Shown piece by piece: positions 24,116 to 32,838 of a DNA stretch of 38,182 nucleotides. Each line of letters starts with the position of its first letter. The first letter of the stretch is position 1. Under the pieces are notes generated by a model that ran no database searches, was not told the origin of the DNA, and was given only the letters and a program-made list of their open reading frames with translations. A program made the position numbers and the translations under genes. Source of the stretch: Candidatus Avimonas faecium (GTDB taxonomy: Bacteria; Bacillota; Clostridia; Oscillospirales; Acutalibacteraceae); assembly GCA_904419005.1 (NCBI GenBank), contig CAJFQI010000019.1:1-38182 (forward strand), in the 5' to 3' direction.

Positions 24116-25228
24116 ATGACATACGAGGAAAGAACCAAAGACAACCAGTATAAAATGGATATGTTCAAATTAAAGCAAAAGCTTCCGTACGAGGCCAAGG
24201 TGGAATATGCCGCCTCCCGCGTGCGGGAGTTTTACGATCATTTAGGCGGCCAGGTTTTCGTATCCGTCGGCGGGCTGGACAGCATCACCCTCCTGGTGTT
24301 CGTCCGCTCCCTGCATCTGGATGTGCCGGCGGTATCGGTCTCCTCCTTGGAGGACCGGAGCATCCAGAAGGTCCACACCCAGCTGGGGGTGGAACGGCTG
24401 AAGCCCACCCTGCGGGAGGACGGACGGCCCTGGAGGAAGGTTGATATTATCCGTCAGTTCGGCTATCCCGTCCTGTCCAAGGAGATCGCCGGCAAGATCA
24501 CGCTGCTGCAGCACCCGACGGAGCAGAACGCCACGGTGCGGCACGCCATCCTGACCGGCGAAACCGGTGAATTCGGCGGGAACCGCACCGGGTCGCGGAT
24601 GAAGCTGGCCCAGAAATGGCTGGATCTCTTCGGCGGCTCCGATCCGGACGGGGCGGCCATGGGCTACAAGGCCGCGCCTTTCCGGGTTTCGGACAAGTGC
24701 TGCTATTATCTCAAAGAAAAGCCCTGCGACGACTACGCGCGGCAGAGCGGACGCAAGCCGTATGTCGGCCTGATGGCCTCGGAGGGCGGGCGCCGGAAAA
24801 AATCGCTGATGCTCAACGGCTGCAACTACTACGGCAAGACGACGACGCGCAGCGCCCCCTTCGCCATCTTCTCCCGGCAGGACGTGCTCCAGCTCGCGCT
24901 CGACCTGGCGGTGCCGGTGCCGGATATCTACGGCGAGATCGTGCGGGATCCCGACGGGACGCTGCGCACCACCAAGGCCCAGCGCACCGGATGCAGCATG
25001 TGCGGCTTTGGCATCCACATGGGCAAGCGCCCGCACCAGTTTGACCTGCTGTACGCACGCAACCCCAAGGAATGGGATTTTTGGATGAACCGGTGCGACA
25101 TCGATGAAAACGGGGACCCCTGCGGCTGGGGCAGGGTGCTCGACTACATCGGCGTGGAGTGGCGGCAGGACGGCGACCCGCAGATGCATTGGGATGAGAT
25201 CAAGGGCATCCAGAAGGAAGGCGAATAG
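24116..25228 (+). CDS. PAPS reductase-family protein with altered PP-loop
   Basis: 370 residues. The fold is that of phosphoadenosine-phosphosulfate reductase-like enzymes (as in DndC and many phage or island proteins). It has YAASRVREFYDHLGGQVFVS followed by VGGLDS (51-56) where the PP-loop SGGxDS is expected, then DVPAVSVSS and FGYPVLSKEIAGKI. A C-terminal half holds Cys-rich pieces (SDKCCYYLKEKPCDDY, then GCSMCGFGIHMGKRPHQF) that could bind metal or an Fe-S cluster. Ser51 of the loop is Val and the usual Lys is Leu. TTGGAGG just upstream supports ATG 24116. Family members adenylate or reduce sulfur groups, but this one's substrate is unknown, and no sulfate-assimilation or dnd genes are near. 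A strong terminator follows. Confidence 0.78.
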   Translation: MTYEERTKDNQYKMDMFKLKQKLPYEAKVEYAASRVREFYDHLGGQVFVSVGGLDSITLLVFVRSLHLDVPAVSVSSLEDRSIQKVHTQLGVERLKPTLREDGRPWRKVDIIRQFGYPVLSKEIAGKITLLQHPTEQNATVRHAILTGETGEFGGNRTGSRMKLAQKWLDLFGGSDPDGAAMGYKAAPFRVSDKCCYYLKEKPCDDYARQSGRKPYVGLMASEGGRRKKSLMLNGCNYYGKTTTRSAPFAIFSRQDVLQLALDLAVPVPDIYGEIVRDPDGTLRTTKAQRTGCSMCGFGIHMGKRPHQFDLLYARNPKEWDFWMNRCDIDENGDPCGWGRVLDYIGVEWRQDGDPQMHWDEIKGIQKEGE

Positions 25229-25306
25229 CCGTTTCCTTTCCGGCCGCTTTCCCCGCCGCGAAAGGCGGCAGAGAGGCATCGCCTTTACAAGCGCAAAACG
25301 TCCATA

Positions 25307-25344
25307 AGAAAAGAGCGGGCACCGCACGGTGTCCGCTCTTTTCT
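25307..25344 (+). terminator. Intrinsic terminator after the PAPS reductase-like gene
   Basis: A 17-bp stem (25307-25323 with 25328-25344, one G-T pair) encloses the loop GCAC. A-rich bases flank the left arm and the right arm ends in CTCTTTTCT, so it can work for the plus-strand gene and, read the other way, for the minus-strand genes that converge on it. Confidence 0.85.
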
Positions 25345-25388
25345 AAAAAAGGCCGCCTTAGAGAAGCGATTCGGAGCCCTATGTGCCC

Positions 25389-25980
25389 TCAAAACGCCTT
25401 TAGGATATCAAGCACGGTTTTCAGCTCTTCCGGCTTGATCTTATCCACTGGTTTGCTGTTCGCGACGCAATCGGCAAAATAAGCGATCTCGTCGGCATAG
25501 GCGTCCGTTTTCGGAAAATGGATCACCCCGCTTTCCTCTTGGCCTCCCGCCGACAGATCCCGCGTGGCGCCGTCGATTTCATAAGCCGTCAGCTTTTGGC
25601 CGTCAAATATGACCGCCGCCTTTTCAAACTGGAAGCGGAACGTGGCGGCAAACGGAACTTTTGGAGCATACCAAGCTGACTCTGCGCTGGTGAACGCGCC
25701 GTCGTATTCATACAAGGCGCTTAAGCTGTCCTGATCCGGGCGTTTGGCACGGGCCGTTTTCACCGATTGCGGCGCCCCCAGCACGGACACCAGGAAATCC
25801 AGGTCATGGATATGCAGGTCAAACGGCACCAGGCCGCTCCGTTTCTCGTCCGTCATCCAGCCGTCCCAGCTCCGGGCGGATATCGCAAAGCGCCGTCAGC
25901 TCTGCATTCTCCATTTCCTCCCAGGCCGGGATATGGCTTCCGCCGATCCCGCCGACTCCAATCAAGCCTACCTTCAGCAT
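25389..25980 (-). pseudogene. Gfo/Idh/MocA-type oxidoreductase, internally deleted and frameshifted
   Basis: Two pieces of one protein lie in different frames. The 5' piece, from ATG 25980, reads MLKVGLIGVGGIGGSHIPAW...LTALCDIRPEL, a clear NAD-binding Rossmann start. It then runs out of frame and stops around 25819. The 3' piece (to TGA at 25389) reads VPFDLHIHDLDFLVSVLGAP...AYADEIAYFADCVANSKP...LKTVLDILKAF, the C-terminal domain. Intact relatives have about 320-350 residues; here about 120 residues between the Rossmann core and the 'HDLDFL' helix, including the EKP motif with its catalytic Lys, are gone. The gene follows the epimerase stop by 4 bases, with GGAGGG before the ATG, so it was the second gene of an operon for a sugar or inositol-type substrate. 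Non-functional as an oxidoreductase. Confidence 0.85.
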
Positions 25981-25984
25981 ACGG

Positions 25985-26821
25985 TCACCCTCCATACACT
26001 TCGGCAATCACGTTTTCCAGGAAAGCCCTCGCGTACTGCACGTCCTCGTCTTGCTGCGCACCGTCGATTTCCCTCTCAATCGTTACATAAGAGTCATAGC
26101 CCAGCTCCCGCAGCTTGATAAACAGCGCCCGGAAATCCACCTTGCCGTCGCCCAGGCGCACCTCCCGCCCCAAATCGTGCCCGTTGGTGGGATAAAAGCC
26201 GTCCTTTGCATGGATGTTGCGTACATACCGGCCAAAAACATCCAGGGCGTCGACCGGGTTGGCTTTGCCATAAAGGATCAGATTGGCGGTGTCAAGATTG
26301 ACGCCCAGGTTCTCCATCCCGACCTTTTCAAAGCAGCGCAGCATGGTCACCGGCGTTTCCTGGCCGGTTTCAAACAGGAGGTACTGCCCGTTATCCTTCA
26401 AATGCTGCGCCACGGTGCGCACCGCCACGCAAAAGCTGTTAAAATTCGGGTCGTTGGGGTCCTCCGGGATGAAGCCCATATGCGTTGCCACATCGGAAAT
26501 TCCCAGCAGCTTGGCAAAATCCGCCCCCGCACACAGCGTCTCCTCCCGCATCCGCCGGTATTCCGGGGGCACCAGCCCCAGGGTGATGGGGCCGTCGTAA
26601 AAATCCCACACGGCGGGGCCTTCCCACCCGCACCAGAAAGCAGAGACGGCGATCCCATACTCTTGGATCCACTTGACCAGCCGCGCAGCGTTTTCAGGCG
26701 TCCACAGCTCCGGCCTCCAGGCAAGCAGCTGGCACGAATCGAAGCCGCTTCGCTTCAGCGCTTCGAATTTCTGCGGCATCTCCTCTAGGGAATTCAGATG
26801 GACACAGGTGCCTATTTTCAT
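25985..26821 (-). CDS. Sugar phosphate isomerase/epimerase-like TIM barrel (AP_endonuc_2 fold)
   Basis: 278 residues. It has a TIM-barrel start (MKIGTCVHLNSLEEMPQKFEALKRSGFDSCQL) and AFWCGWEGPAVWDF. Metal-site segments follow: YLLFETGQETP (Glu), GVNLDTANLI (Asp), RNIHAKDGFYP (His and Asp) and YDSYVTIEREIDG (Glu). This is the xylose isomerase-like family that epimerises or isomerises keto-sugars and inositol derivatives. The natural partner, a Gfo/Idh/MocA dehydrogenase, is the broken gene just downstream. GAGGAGG 8-9 bases before ATG 26821 sets the start; a longer open frame to 27253 covers only intergenic sequence. The exact substrate is not recognisable. Confidence 0.85.
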   Translation of the reverse strand: MKIGTCVHLNSLEEMPQKFEALKRSGFDSCQLLAWRPELWTPENAARLVKWIQEYGIAVSAFWCGWEGPAVWDFYDGPITLGLVPPEYRRMREETLCAGADFAKLLGISDVATHMGFIPEDPNDPNFNSFCVAVRTVAQHLKDNGQYLLFETGQETPVTMLRCFEKVGMENLGVNLDTANLILYGKANPVDALDVFGRYVRNIHAKDGFYPTNGHDLGREVRLGDGKVDFRALFIKLRELGYDSYVTIEREIDGAQQDEDVQYARAFLENVIAEVYGG

Positions 26822-27496
26822 TTTGTACTCCTCCTCGTTGAAATAAAAATAGGAAAGTGTCAAGGGCTCAGGGCCTTGTTTATGACAAGTCAGCCCGCCG
26901 GCAGAGGGATGACCCTGCACGCATATATCCCCACAGCCTTCGGAGGCAGGCAGCATTCTTTTCCGGCAATAGGCCGGTGGATGGGGCCGCCCCCTTGCGC
27001 CATTGACGCCGCCGGATGAATCGTACGGCCGGGCTTGCGCGCCGCCCATCCACCATTTCCATAAAGTAAAAAGGGCCGAAATCTGGATTGTCACATTTTC
27101 CTGTTCCAAAATTCCAAATTTCGGCCCTGGATTTTCCCGGTGCCCGGCTCTTACCGCGGCGCGCTGTCGCCGCCGGTGGATTTTGATTCCACTACGCCTG
27201 CATTTTGTAGGGGAAGCAGAAATAGTATAGCATTCCCCCTGCTGAAAAAACAAGCCGAAATCCCCAAAATCTGCCTATCCTGCGAGGAAGAACGAAAATT
27301 GAGAAACGCCGGGAGCGAGGAAACCTTCTTTATTAACCTGGGGCCTCGGGTTGTTTGGCAGGCGGAGCACCGGCCTGCCGGCGAGGCCGGCGCCTGGCTT
27401 TTGCATGTCCGGGTTGTGCCGCGCACAGGAAAGCAGAGGCATTGGCATGCCCTGCTGGGCGAACATTATAAACGTATCCCAAAACGTGTGAGAAAA
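26822..27496. other. Large divergent intergenic region with two inverted repeats
   Basis: About 675 bases without a supported gene. One inverted pair is GGTGGATGGG at 26976-26985 and its complement at 27045-27054. A second is 15 bp with one mismatch, AGGGCCGAAATCTGG at 27072-27086 against 27114-27128, with an AT-rich loop. Open frames here (for example 27140-27646 plus) lack protein-like composition. The stretch from 27060 is more AT-rich than the surroundings, fitting a regulatory region or remnant of an inserted element. Confidence 0.4.
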
Positions 27497-27543
27497 CATT
27501 GTAATGAAATAACAATGCTACGGGTGGGAAATCGTGCTATAAT
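27497..27543 (+). promoter_or_regulatory. Extended -10 promoter with palindromic operator ahead of the PucR-type gene
   Basis: A consensus TATAAT at 27538-27543 is preceded by TGC (TGCTATAAT, extended -10) without a good -35. A 21-bp palindrome, CATTGT, 9 bases, ACAATG (27497-27517), covers the -35 zone and is a candidate binding site for the PucR-type activator or another regulator. Confidence 0.65.
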
Positions 27544-27574
27544 AAAGCCAGAACAAAACAAAGACGTGCAGCAA

Positions 27575-27621
27575 AGGTGTTGTATCCTCCCGCAGAACGC
27601 GGAGGAAACAACACCTTTTTT
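27575..27621 (+). terminator. Terminator hairpin in the leader of the PucR/ABC operon (possible attenuator)
   Basis: A 15-bp stem with one A/A mismatch (27575-27590 with 27601-27616; AGGTGTTGT arm, TCCTCC/GGAGGA inner part) and a 10-base loop is followed by TTTTT. It lies only about 25 bases after the predicted transcription start and before the ribosome site of the first gene, with no gene upstream to terminate. Confidence 0.8.
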
Positions 27622-27645
27622 GTTATTCGGAAAGAGGGGATCCTG

Positions 27646-29268
27646 ATGGCGGCGATTGATATGGAAAATGCCGCGGCCTTTACCTGCCGCCAGCTGATGC
27701 AGGCGGTTTCGATGCAGGGGGCCCGGCTGCTGACGGGGGAGGCGGGGCTGGACGCCCCGGTGACCAGCGTCAACGTCATAGAGGTGCCGGATATCGCAGA
27801 CTGGACGCACCCCGGCGAATTCCTGCTTACCACCGGCTATCCCTTTAAGGACGACCAGAACCGCTTGTTCGAGCTGATCGGCTCCCTTTCCAAGATTGGC
27901 GTCGCCGCGCTGGGCATCAAGCTCCACCGCTTTATTGAAACGCTTTCCCCCGAAATTATTGATTATGCGCAGGCGCTGCGCTTCCCGCTGATCGAACTGG
28001 GGCCGCAGGCGAATTTTTCGGAGATTGTACAGGAGGTCACCCGCAGGATTCTGGAAAGTGACCGGAAGAATGTGATGGCTCTTCAGGGCCAGGTGGAGAT
28101 TCTGGTCAACCGGTTTTCGCAGGGCGAAAGCTTGGAAAGCATCCTTTCCACCCTAGAGGACTTGACGGGCTACGCCGCGCTGCTGGTTTGCCCGGGGCTT
28201 CAGCCGATTTTGGGCGGAAAAGCGGAAAGCATCCTGAGCGGGGCGCCGCCGCAGGTATTCGCCCAGCTGGAAGAGGGGAAGGCCGAGTCCATCAATCCAG
28301 ACGGCTCCGTGCGCCGCGTCAAATATCAGCCGATTTTTTGGGGGGAGCATTTCGGCGGCCAGCTGGCCCTTCTGGAGGACCGATGCCCCTTCGGGCCGTC
28401 GGATGCATTCCTCCTCGGGCAGATCAAAGGGCTCCTTTCCCTGGAGCTGAGGAACCGCACGGCCATAGAAGAGCTGAAGCTCAAATACCGCAACCGTTTC
28501 CTGCAGCGGCTTTTGACCGGGAAGATGGCCAACGAGACGGATATTTACTTAGAGGCCAAAAGCTACGGCTACCCGCTCCATTTTGACACGGATTATGTCG
28601 TCGCCCTGGTCGCCCATACCATGGGCGGCCGCAGGCCGGATGAGTCGGAGCTTTTCCGTTTTTCCAACCAAAGCCGCTCGGAGGACGGCTGGATGACGGC
28701 GGTGCTTGAGGGGAACCTGGTGATTATCCTCCCGAGCGGGCCGGGGGTCAGGGACCGGCTCAAAGCCCTTTGCCGGGAATGGCCGGGGATTTTTGAGGAA
28801 AACTGCGTCAGCTTCTGCCTGAGCAAGCCGGCGCCGGTAACGGCCCTGGCCGAGGCCTACCAGGAAGCGGCCAGGATCATGGAGATCAGCTACCGCAGCG
28901 GGGTGGCCGACCTGTTTATTGAGATGGAAGATTTGGGGATTTACGCCGTACTGACGCTTCTTCCTGCTTCGGAAACGGTCAACCGCTTTATCCAACGGCA
29001 GCTCGCCCCCCTCAAGGAGTACGACCGCAGGCATAACAGCATGCTCTATACCACGCTCAAGGTGTACCTGCAAAAAAACGCCAACGCCAAAGCGACGGCC
29101 GAAACGCTGTACACCCATTACAACACCATTATTTACCGGCTGGACCGGATCGCCCGGATCCTGGATATTGATCTGGACGACGTAGAAGTACAGTTTGCTC
29201 TGCGCCTGGCCCTCAAGCTTGATGCTATGCAGTCGGCGCAGAATCACAAAGAAAGGCGGGAATCATGA
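27646..29268 (+). CDS. PucR-family transcriptional regulator
   Basis: 540 residues. The N-terminal PucR domain (about 9-125: CRQLMQAVSMQGARLLTGEAGLD, VIEVPDIADWTHPGEFLLTTGY, IGVAALGIKLHRF) is followed by a CdaR GGDEF-like middle (about 290-420). The C-terminal HTH_30 (about 465-535) has LYTTLKVYLQKNANAKATAETLYTHYNTIIYRLDRI. Regulators of this type control purine, allantoin, GABA or amino-acid catabolism and usually activate the adjacent operon when an intermediate binds. GAGGGG 8 bases before ATG 27646 sets the start. The stop overlaps the ABC ATPase start, placing regulator and importer in one transcript. Confidence 0.93.
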   Translation: MAAIDMENAAAFTCRQLMQAVSMQGARLLTGEAGLDAPVTSVNVIEVPDIADWTHPGEFLLTTGYPFKDDQNRLFELIGSLSKIGVAALGIKLHRFIETLSPEIIDYAQALRFPLIELGPQANFSEIVQEVTRRILESDRKNVMALQGQVEILVNRFSQGESLESILSTLEDLTGYAALLVCPGLQPILGGKAESILSGAPPQVFAQLEEGKAESINPDGSVRRVKYQPIFWGEHFGGQLALLEDRCPFGPSDAFLLGQIKGLLSLELRNRTAIEELKLKYRNRFLQRLLTGKMANETDIYLEAKSYGYPLHFDTDYVVALVAHTMGGRRPDESELFRFSNQSRSEDGWMTAVLEGNLVIILPSGPGVRDRLKALCREWPGIFEENCVSFCLSKPAPVTALAEAYQEAARIMEISYRSGVADLFIEMEDLGIYAVLTLLPASETVNRFIQRQLAPLKEYDRRHNSMLYTTLKVYLQKNANAKATAETLYTHYNTIIYRLDRIARILDIDLDDVEVQFALRLALKLDAMQSAQNHKERRES

Positions 29269-30839
29269 TGGCAAAAGGAACGGCGGCACCGATCATTGAG
29301 GTGCGGGATATGACCATGAAATTCGGGAGCCTGGTCGCCAACGAAAACATCAACCTGAAGATCTACGCCGGAAAAATCCACGCGATCGTGGGGGAAAACG
29401 GCGCCGGTAAGAGCACGCTGATGAAGGTGCTCTACGGGGTCAACGCCCCGACCGAGGGAGAGCTGCTTTTTGACGGCGTCCCTCAGAAGCTGACCTCGCC
29501 CGCCAAAGCCATCGCCCAGGGCGTGGGCATGGTGTTCCAGGATTTCCGATTGATCCCGGCCTTTACAGCGCTGGAAAACGTGCTGATGGCCCTGCCCAAG
29601 GAAATGGGCAGAAAGCGCGCGGAGGTGCGCAAACGCATTGCCGAGGTTTCGGAGAAGTACCGCATCCCGGTCGATCCGGACCAATATGTGTGGGAGATGG
29701 ATCTGGGGCAGCGGCAGAGGGTGGAAATCACCAAGGTGCTGCTGATGCCGGGTACGCGGGTGCTGATCTTTGACGAGCCGACCAGCGTGCTGACAGAGCA
29801 TGAGGCGGAGGCTTTTGTGAATATGCTCAAGCGGCTGCGGGACGACGGCTACGGGATCCTCTTTATCACGCATAAGCTCAACGAGGTTATGGCCTGCGCG
29901 GACAGCATCACTGTGCTGCGTCACGGGAAAATCACCCAGGTAAAGGAACGCTCGGAGGGCTTCGACAAAAACGAGCTGGTCCGCAGCATGATGGGGGAGG
30001 AAGAAGGAAGCCGCTATATCGACTACAAAAAGTGGCGCACCATCCCCTTTGATTCGGTGGATATCTGCCCGACGCTGCGCTGCGAGCATCTGGACGTGGT
30101 CGACGACCACGGGCGCAAGATTATCAAAGACGTCAACCTGGCCCTGCGGCGGGGCGAAATCTATGGCTTGGCCGGCATTTCCGGGCGCGGGCAGCGCGAG
30201 CTGATGGAAACCCTTTTCGGCCTGCGGATTCCCCTTGGCGGAAAGATGGAAATTTCGGGGAACGATATCACGCACGCGGGCATTGACAAACGCCTAAAGC
30301 TGGGCATGGCCTTTATCTCGGAAGACCCGCTGCGGGACAACGTCGTGCCGGGGATGAGCATTTTTGAGCATATGGCCCTGGCCGGGGTCCCGGTCAAGAG
30401 CAAGGGGCTGGATATCGACTGGGCGGCCCTGAAAGACGACTTGAACCACGAAAAAGCGATCCAGGAGCTGGGGGTGCCGGAAATCTCCCGGAAGCTGGAA
30501 ACCCTGTCGGGAGGGAACGTGCAGCGCACGGTGCTGGCCCGCGCAATCATCAAAGCGCCGACCCTCCTGTTGGCCAGCTACCCTTCCCGGGGGCTGGATA
30601 TCGGCACGGTGCTGACGGTTCACCATTTCCTGCTGACGCTCAAGCAGCACGGGTGCACCATCCTGCTGATTTCGGAGGACCTCGGGGAGCTGTGCGATCT
30701 GTCCGACCGCATCGGGGTGATTGCCGACAACCGGATTTACGGCCCCCTGGATCCGGAGAAGGCCTCGCAGCTGGAAATCGGGGAAATGATGTTGGGAGGG
30801 AACAAACATGACGGCTCTCGCGAAAAAGCTGCCAGCTGA
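29265..30839 (+). CDS. Nucleoside/ureide-type ABC importer ATPase (two ABC domains)
   Basis: 524 residues with two fused ATPase halves. The first has Walker A GENGAGKST (about 46-54), signature LGQRQRVEI and Walker B VLIFDEPTSVL. The second has GISGRGQRE in place of Walker A, the normal degenerate form in this family, plus LSGGNVQRTVLARAI and LLASYPSRGLDIG. This is the NupO/YufO/RbsA type that works with BMP binding proteins and two distinct permeases, all encoded next. Two start ATGs lie back to back (29265, 29268); the first overlaps the regulator's stop as ATGA. Known relatives import nucleosides; the downstream enzymes suggest a ureide here (inference). Confidence 0.95.
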   Translation: MMAKGTAAPIIEVRDMTMKFGSLVANENINLKIYAGKIHAIVGENGAGKSTLMKVLYGVNAPTEGELLFDGVPQKLTSPAKAIAQGVGMVFQDFRLIPAFTALENVLMALPKEMGRKRAEVRKRIAEVSEKYRIPVDPDQYVWEMDLGQRQRVEITKVLLMPGTRVLIFDEPTSVLTEHEAEAFVNMLKRLRDDGYGILFITHKLNEVMACADSITVLRHGKITQVKERSEGFDKNELVRSMMGEEEGSRYIDYKKWRTIPFDSVDICPTLRCEHLDVVDDHGRKIIKDVNLALRRGEIYGLAGISGRGQRELMETLFGLRIPLGGKMEISGNDITHAGIDKRLKLGMAFISEDPLRDNVVPGMSIFEHMALAGVPVKSKGLDIDWAALKDDLNHEKAIQELGVPEISRKLETLSGGNVQRTVLARAIIKAPTLLLASYPSRGLDIGTVLTVHHFLLTLKQHGCTILLISEDLGELCDLSDRIGVIADNRIYGPLDPEKASQLEIGEMMLGGNKHDGSREKAAS

Positions 30840-31845
30840 CTGGTGGAAAAACGCCCTGGTATGGGCAGGCGTCATCGCCGTGCCGATCGTTGCATTCGGC
30901 CTTTTCCTCCAGACGCAGGGCGTAAACGCGATTCAAACCTACGGCACCATGATTTCCTCTACGCTCGGCACGTCCTATGGGATTGGGGAGGTCGTCGTCA
31001 AATCCACGCCGCTGGTGCTGATTGCGGTGGCCACGGCGGTTTCGGCCAAGGCCGGGCTGGTCAACGTCGGGGGCGAAGGGCAGTTTGCCATCGGGGCCCT
31101 GGCGGCGGCCGCCGCCGGGATGCTGCTCTTGCAGGATGTCCCCGGGATCATCGGCATCCCGTGCATGGCCTTGGCCGGTATTGCCGGCGGGATGCTGTGG
31201 AGCGGCGTGGCCGGGGTGCTGAAGGTCAAGGCGAACATGAACGAGACGATCACCACGCTGATCCTCAATTACATAGCGGTCCAGGTCGTCAGCTACTTTG
31301 TCTACGGGCCCCTCAAGGATCCGGATTCCTTCAACTGGCCCCAGACAGCGCGTATTTCTTCCCAGCTGCGGCTGCCCAGCCTGGGCGGCGGGCGGGTCAG
31401 CATCGGCATCTTCTTTGCCGTGGGACTGGCGGTTATCCTCTGGCTGGTGCTCAAGAAGACGAAATGGGGCTACAAGCTGCGGGTGATCGGCGGCAACCCG
31501 ATCGCCGCGGCACAGGCCGGCTACCATGTGGCCAAAAACCAGCTGATTGCCATGCTGGTGTCCGGAGGCCTGGCCGGTTTTGCAGGGATGCTGGAGATCT
31601 GCGGCGTCGAATACCAGATGCGGCAGACAACCGGCACCAATTACGGATACCTCGGCTTTCTGGCTGCCTGGATGGCCTGGAATAATCCCCTTCTCGGGAT
31701 TGTGACCGCCTTTATCATCGGCTTCCTGTCGGTGGCCGGCAACACCATGGAAATTACCAGCGGCCTGCCCTCGTCGTCCATCCGTATCCTCATGTCCATT
31801 GTTTTGCTGGCGATCCTCTGGAAGGGAAGGAGGAAAAAGGCATGA
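30808..31845 (+). CDS. BMP-type ABC importer permease 1
   Basis: 345 residues, BPD_transp_2 family. After a short N-terminus come about 8-10 membrane helices. Conserved segments include VSAKAGLVNVGGEGQFAIGALAAA (about 79-102), NMNETITTLILNYIAVQVV, and GYKLRVIGGNPIAAAQAGYHVAKNQLIAMLVSGGLAGFAGMLE, the cytoplasmic loop contacting the ATPase. The gene starts 32 bases inside the end of the ATPase gene, with GGGAGGG before the ATG, so translation is coupled. It forms the pore together with permease 2. Confidence 0.94.
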   Translation: MTALAKKLPADWWKNALVWAGVIAVPIVAFGLFLQTQGVNAIQTYGTMISSTLGTSYGIGEVVVKSTPLVLIAVATAVSAKAGLVNVGGEGQFAIGALAAAAAGMLLLQDVPGIIGIPCMALAGIAGGMLWSGVAGVLKVKANMNETITTLILNYIAVQVVSYFVYGPLKDPDSFNWPQTARISSQLRLPSLGGGRVSIGIFFAVGLAVILWLVLKKTKWGYKLRVIGGNPIAAAQAGYHVAKNQLIAMLVSGGLAGFAGMLEICGVEYQMRQTTGTNYGYLGFLAAWMAWNNPLLGIVTAFIIGFLSVAGNTMEITSGLPSSSIRILMSIVLLAILWKGRRKKA

Positions 31846-32762
31846 TAAACATCTTGACCTACCTGTTTTCCGGCGCGGTACAGTCCGGCACGTCGGTGCT
31901 CTACGGGGTGTACGGTGAAATCCTGTCCGAAAGGGTAGGCGTCATCAACCTGGGGCTGGAGGGCAGTATGGTAATGGGGGCGTTTGGAGCCTACGCCGCT
32001 ACCGCGCAGACAGGCTCCCCCCTGCTGGGGGTGCTGGCCGGCATGCTGCTGGGCGGGCTGCTGGCGCTGATACACGCTTACCTGGTCATTGCACGCAAGG
32101 CGAACCAGTTGGCCACCGGCCTGACGCTGATGTTTTTGGGGCTGGGCATCACGGCCTTTTTCGGCCGGGGCTATGTGAGCGCTTCCATTGGCGGAGGGCT
32201 ATCGGCGATAAAGATCCCCCTGCTCTCGGACATCCCGGTAATCGGCGGGCTGTTTGAGCAGGATATCCTGACGTATCTCTCCTATCTGCTGGGGCCGGCG
32301 CTGTGGTTCCTGCTGTTTAAGACCCGGTTCGGCATGCTGCTGCGCGGCACGGGGGAGAGCGAAGAGGTGGTTTACGCCTATGGGCTCAATCCCAAGAGGA
32401 TGCGGTATATCGGGGTTGTGATGGGCGGGATGCTCGCCGGCCTCGGCGGCGCGCAGCTCTCCATCGCCTACACCAAGACCTGGATTGAGGGGATGACCAA
32501 CGGCCGCGGCGTTATCGCGGTGGCCCTGGTGATCCTAGCGACCTGGCAGCCGCTGAAGGCCTATATCGGCGCGTATATTTTCGGCGGCGCGCAGTCCCTC
32601 CAGCTGGTCCTTCAGCAGCAAGGCTACGACGTTTCGCCGTTCCTCCTCCTGATGCTCCCCTATTTGCTGACGCTGATCGCGCTGTTCATCGTTTCCCGGA
32701 GAAAGCGCCAGGTCATGCCGGCGGAGCTTAAGAAGATCGTGGAGAGCAGTGTAAGCAGTTAA
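31842..32762 (+). CDS. BMP-type ABC importer permease 2
   Basis: 306 residues, hydrophobic throughout (about 8 helices). The start overlaps permease 1 by ATGA. The family's conserved opening SGTSVLYGVYGEILSERVGVINLGLEGSMVMGAF is present. So is the coupling loop LLRGTGESEEVVYAYGLNPKRMRYIGVVMGGMLAGLGGAQLS, and the C-terminal ILATWQPLKAYIGAYIFGGAQSLQ. It pairs with permease 1 in a heterodimeric channel, as in the guanosine importer NupOPQ. Confidence 0.94.
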   Translation: MINILTYLFSGAVQSGTSVLYGVYGEILSERVGVINLGLEGSMVMGAFGAYAATAQTGSPLLGVLAGMLLGGLLALIHAYLVIARKANQLATGLTLMFLGLGITAFFGRGYVSASIGGGLSAIKIPLLSDIPVIGGLFEQDILTYLSYLLGPALWFLLFKTRFGMLLRGTGESEEVVYAYGLNPKRMRYIGVVMGGMLAGLGGAQLSIAYTKTWIEGMTNGRGVIAVALVILATWQPLKAYIGAYIFGGAQSLQLVLQQQGYDVSPFLLLMLPYLLTLIALFIVSRRKRQVMPAELKKIVESSVSS

Positions 32763-32838
32763 TGCAATCGGCGGCCCGGTCCCGTCAGGGGCCAAACGGC
32801 TGTTTATTGAAATCTATTTTATGAAAAGGGGTTTGGGC

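Noticed and set aside
27575-27621. Guanidine-type or purine riboswitch in the PucR leader
   Set aside because: Only one simple hairpin with T-run. No ACGR loops, no three-way junction, and too little 5' sequence for an aptamer.
27140-27646. 168-codon plus-strand frame before the PucR-type gene
   Set aside because: It runs through the promoter and terminator hairpin, has no ribosome site and no domain.
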